A stretch of DNA of 64,000 bases from Apostichopus japonicus (taxonomy: Eukaryota; Echinodermata; Holothuroidea; Aspidochirotida; Stichopodidae): the NCBI RefSeq assembly GCF_037975245.1, contig NC_092565.1:16461499-16525498 (forward strand). The letters run 5' to 3'. Under the pieces are notes generated by a model, which ran no database searches, was not told the DNA's origin, and worked only from the letters and a program-made list of their open reading frames with translations. Positions 60,026 through 64,000 of this stretch are shown in pieces (the stretch's first letter is position 1; each line of letters starts with the position of its first letter). The position numbers and the translations under genes are program-made.

Positions 60026-60930
60026 TTAAGTACATACCGACGTTTTATACGCTGTCATCCGTTGTTTTATGCCACTGGTCACTTGTACTAAGTAGTTTTG
60101 AAATGGAGTAATTCACATGTTGTTTATTTATTTATTTCAACTTTTTTTTGTGCCAGAGAGGGTTGCTCGGTTTGTTAAGACTTATCTTCCACGAGGCCCT
60201 ATTAAATGTAGTTGTTCAAAACATATTGGTGTAAAATGCAATAATAAGTCTGAATGTATAAAAATCTAGATGTAAAAAGATGCATGTAAACTGAAAATAA
60301 AACTAATTTAATAGATAAGTAACGGTAAACGGATAAATTGATCCCCAATGAAAAACATATACATATAAAATAGGTTAGATGTTACAAAGCTAAATATCAT
60401 AAACTTAAGAATTTCAAAAATTGTAAGATCTGTAGAACATTTGCATAAATTAACATAAATATACAATTTCTTTCACAAATCTTTAAAACTGCTAAATTTG
60501 TGTGCATTTCTGTCAAATGGAGGCAACTCATTCCATTCTTTTGTAGCAATACATGAAACTCTTTTCTAATGTATTTCGGTCCTCTTGACGTCACAGACCG
60601 TAGAGCATAATTGTGGCCATTTCATATGGCGGTATACATCTCATTCATATAATTGGGTGCTAATCCGTCAGGAGATTTAAATACAATAATTAATCGTTCA
60701 TATATTGAATGTACATCAAAAGAACATTAAAAAGGTCACATTATCTTGCGTGATAAGTTGCGCTTAAGGTAATTATAGCAGCACCTTTTTTTGCAGCTTA
60801 GTTATCGTATTAATATATCCCTGATTACATGATCCCGATACAAGATTGCAGTAATCGAGGTACAGAAGAGTGTATCCATTATAATATAAAACTCAGGTTG
60901 GCACATCAGTATTTTGCTTCTTTAGAAGGC

Positions 60931-62766
60931 CAACCTGGTGCTGACAGTCTTACACACATAATCTATTTGTTCTTGCCAGGATATTTTCATACTATCCTGA
61001 TGCTGACGGTCTTATATACATAATCTATTTGGTCTTGTCAGGATGGGTTCATATCTATACTGGTGCTGACGGTGTTACATACATAATCTATTTGGTCTTG
61101 TCAGGATGGGTTCATACCTATCTTGATGCTGACGGTCTTACATACATAATCTATTTGGTCTTGTCAGGATAGGTTCATATCTATACTGGTGCTGACGGTG
61201 TTACATACATAATCTATTTGGTCTTGCCAGGATGGGTTCATACCTATCTTGATGCTGACGGTCTTACATACATAATCTATTTGGTCTTGTCAGGATAGGT
61301 TCATACCTATCCTGATGCTGACGGTCTTATACACATAATCTATTTGGTCTTGTCAGGATAGGTTCATACCTAGCCTGGTGCAGACGGTCTTACACACATA
61401 ATCTATTTGGTCTTGCCAGGATAGGTTCATATCTATCCTGGTGCTGACGGTCTTATATACAGAATCTATTTGGTCGTGTCAGGATAGGTTCATATCTATC
61501 CTGGTGCTGACAGTCTTACACACATAATCTGTTTGGTCTTGCCAGGAAAGGTTTATACCTATCCTGGTGCTGAGGGTGTTACAGACATAATCTATTTGGT
61601 CTTGCCAGGAAAGGTTTATACCTATCCTGATGCTGACGGTCTTACATACATAATCTAGTTGGTCTTGTCAGGATAGGTTCATACCTATCCTGGTGCTGAC
61701 GGTCTTACATACATAATCTATTTGGTCGTGTCAGGATAGGTTCATATCTATCCTGGTGCTGACGGTCTTACATACATAATCTATTTGGTCTTGTCAGGAT
61801 AGGCTCATACCTATCCTGATGCTGACGGTCTTACATACATAATCTAATTGGTCTTGTCAGGATAGGTTCATACCTATCCTGGTGCTGACGGTCTTATATA
61901 CAGAATCTATTTGGTCGTGTCAGGATAGGTTCATATCTATCCTGGTGCTGACAGTCTTACACACATAATCTATTTGGTCTTGCCAGGATAGGTTCATATC
62001 TATCCTGGTGCTGACAGTCTTACACACATAATCTATTTGGTCTTTTCAGGATAGGTTCATATCTATCCTAGTGCTGACGGTCTTACACACATAATCTATT
62101 TGGTCTTGTCAGGATAGGTTCATACCTATCCTGATGCTGACGGTCTTACATACATAATCTATTTGGTCTTGTCAGGATAGGTTCATATCTATCCTGGTGC
62201 TGACGGTCTTACATACATAATCTATTTGGTCTTGTCAGGATAGGTTCATACCTATCCTGATGCTGACGGTCTTACATACATAATCTAGTTGGTCTTGTCA
62301 GGATAGGTTCATACCTATCCTGGTGCTGACGGTCTTATATACAGAATCTATTTGGTCGTGTCAGGATAGGTTCATATCTATCCTGGTGCTGACAGTCTTA
62401 CACATTTAATCTATTTGGTCTTTTCAGGATAGGTTCATATCTATCCTGGTGCTGACGGTCTTACACACATAATCTATTTGGTCTTGTCAGGATAGGTTCA
62501 TATCTATCCTGATGCTGACGGTGTTATACACATAATCTATTTGGTCTTGCCAGGATAGGTTCATATCTATCCTGGTGCTGACGGTCTTACACACATAATC
62601 TAATTGGTCTTGTCATGCAGGATAGGTTCATATCTATCCTGATGCTGAGGGTGTTACACACACAATCTATTTGGTCTTGCCAGGATAGGTTCATATCTAT
62701 CCTGGTGCTGACAGTCTTACACACATACTCTATTTGGTCTTGCCAGGATAGTTCATATCTCTCCTG
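60931..62766. repeat. 63-bp minisatellite array 4, about 29 copies
   Basis: Block B counterpart of array 2, expanded from about 16 to about 29 units. Most units are of the 'gctgacggtcttacatac' type, with 'ttcatacctatcc' and 'ttcatatctatcc' forms mixed. It is inside the antisense LINE in intron 1 of receptor B. Confidence 0.95.
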
Positions 62767-62920
62767 ACACCCCAGAGCCTTTCACATTTAACATTTGCAA
62801 GTTGATTTACATCCATATGCACTAAGAAGGTCAGTATTTGTTAATGTACGTTACCTTTGTCTTGAACAGACTACAGCATTTAGTTTCGTCTATATTTATA
62901 ACCATCATATTGTTACTACA

Positions 62921-62964
<44 letters not shown>

Positions 62965-63431
62965 TATATATATATTCGTATTTCTTCATTTAATTTATGT
63001 TATAAGTCCGTTATGGTTTTCCCCACTAACATTTTTCCTCACTAAAGTGATTAATATAGAGTAATAAACGGTAATGGACCAACAATAGATCCCTGCAGTG
63101 GCACACCGCTTTGCATGGGTATGCAGGTTGAATGAACCCCATTATAACAAAGACGCTTTGAATTATATCACACAGGTAAGACTTTAACCGTTCAAAACAA
63201 TCTTTGGAGCATTGCTATATATAGTTTTTGTAACAATGTAGTAGCAAGGTTGACTTAATCAAACGCCTACGTAAATCTATTAGCATTGACTTACCAAAAG
63301 TCATTTTTCTACATCCAACTGTCTATCAATAACGAATAATGCTGTCTCACACGATTGCTTTGCCATGAATCCAGATTGTGCTACTCTTGGTAAATTAAAC
63401 TGTTCAACCTTTTCATGAAGAGATCCATGTA

Positions 63432-63834
63432 CAGGGGTGTTGGAGCGGGGGGGGGGGGGGGGCACTGGGGGCACGTTCCCCCCACTTTTTTCCAAAATAG
63501 CAAATGTGCCTTACTGGCAAATAAAATGTGCCCATTTGATGAAGAACTGTCTTTTGGATTTCTTAAGCCTTTGTTATTTTAATATTTTATTTTAATAATT
63601 TATTTTTAGTCTGTACATGCTATTTCTAAAATAGCATCCCGTATCTTGTTGTAGCACGGTTAACAATAAACAATCTCAATAAATAGTATTGATAGCATAC
63701 TAACACATCATATATATTTAAGTGATATGGCCGGTGTGTATCAGTTTATAGTATAACGAGTGGTGGTTGTGGAATGAGGAAGTGCCCCTCTGATGTTGTG
63801 CTCCCACACTTTTTGGAAGCTTCCTACCCCCCTG
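63432..63834. mobile_element. hAT-type element shared by both blocks (B copy)
   Basis: Ends CAGGGGTGTTGGAGC and the complement of CAGGGGGGTAGGAAGC, with perfect 8-bp direct repeats 'tccatgta' (63,424-63,431 and 63,835-63,842). The A copy is 15,771-16,165. It contains a long G-run and no coding sequence. Confidence 0.88.
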
Positions 63835-64000
63835 TCCATGTACATTTTTGTCCAAAATCTTTTTGAAACTACGGTTATCACTGATATTGGTCTATAATTC
63901 CACACGTCTAGTTTCGACCTATTGTCGTAGATAGGTATCACTTTGGCCACCGTCCATCTTGACGCCGGAAAATCATATAAGTTGCGCACTTTTTTTAACA

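Larger units (their letters stand above)
47143..64000 (+). repeat. Segmental duplication, block B
   Basis: Direct copy of block A. The homology runs to the right edge of the window (64,000 corresponds to about 16,330). B-specific changes are a SINE at 51,962, the 7.26-kb TTAA transposon at 52,768-60,025, small deletions near 60,260 and 63,030, and a longer TA run at 62,923-62,975. Confidence 0.93.
60030..64000 (-). pseudogene. CR1/L2-like LINE, antisense, split (block B)
   Basis: Same element as 13,208-16,650. It shows FPASRWTVAKVIPIYDN and DVWNYRPISVITVVSKRF on the minus strand (63,860-63,985), QSGFMAKQSCETALFVID (63,320-63,375) and the C-terminal SRGPKYIRKEFHVLLQK segment (60,540-60,595). 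It is interrupted by array 4 and the hAT at 63,432-63,834. The residue F-W-T-K near 63,850 and other positions differ from A, with stops in both. Confidence 0.8.

Noticed and set aside
59836-60111. Protein-coding gene MQEFRQGHRSSNR...
   Set aside because: The frame runs through the terminal inverted repeat and into the flanking intron, so it cannot be a gene of the element.

Overview
The window is eukaryotic, AT-rich and full of decayed transposons. It has split genes with canonical GT-AG introns, a TATA box ahead of a signal-peptide exon, LINEs of the L1/Tx1 and CR1/L2 types, hAT elements with 8-bp target duplications, TTAA-flanked DNA transposons, tRNA-derived SINEs and large minisatellites. 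A receptor with about one leucine-rich repeat per exon, a THAP-type transposon protein and a solitary P2X7-tail (ballast) domain together suggest a marine invertebrate, probably a deuterostome such as an echinoderm or hemichordate. The species cannot be fixed from the sequence alone.

Layout. The window holds most of one unit of a tandem segmental duplication and the start of the next. Block A (1 to about 16,330) reappears as block B (47,143 to 64,000), close to identical apart from insertions, deletions and repeat-number changes. Each block carries, in order: a broken Tx1-like LINE; about 2.5 kb of non-coding DNA; a 63-bp minisatellite; a TATA promoter and first coding exon of a receptor gene; and, in intron 1, an antisense CR1/L2-like LINE split by a second 63-bp array and a small hAT element. 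The first arrays have about 83 copies in A and 6 in B. The second have about 16 in A and 29 in B.

Main gene. The A receptor can be read from 12,860 to 44,914 as 19 exons joining in phase to 3,201 coding nt (1,066 aa): signal peptide, LRR N-terminal cysteine cap, about 14 LRRs, two or more cysteine-rich ephrin-receptor-like (GCC2/GCC3-like) modules, then about 8 membrane segments and a short acidic cytoplasmic tail. Only exon 1 of paralogue B (52,513-52,609) lies in the window.

Introns. Intron 1 of A (12,957-24,681) contains a roughly 7-kb nest of hAT-like elements forming a large imperfect inverted repeat (16,802-23,902). Intron 8 (28,289-36,523) contains a complete but decayed 5.6-kb transposon (29,369-35,012, TTAA target duplication) carrying two opposed genes: a THAP-domain protein on the plus strand and a P2X7-ballast-domain protein on the minus strand. 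On either side of it are two antisense exon-like segments whose phases are compatible. In block B another TTAA transposon (52,768-60,025, 7.26 kb) entered intron 1, and block A keeps the empty site.

Together the window shows a young tandem receptor family that has been reshaped since duplication by transposons and by expansion and contraction of minisatellites directly upstream of the promoters. The THAP + P2X7-ballast transposon is the most unusual object here.
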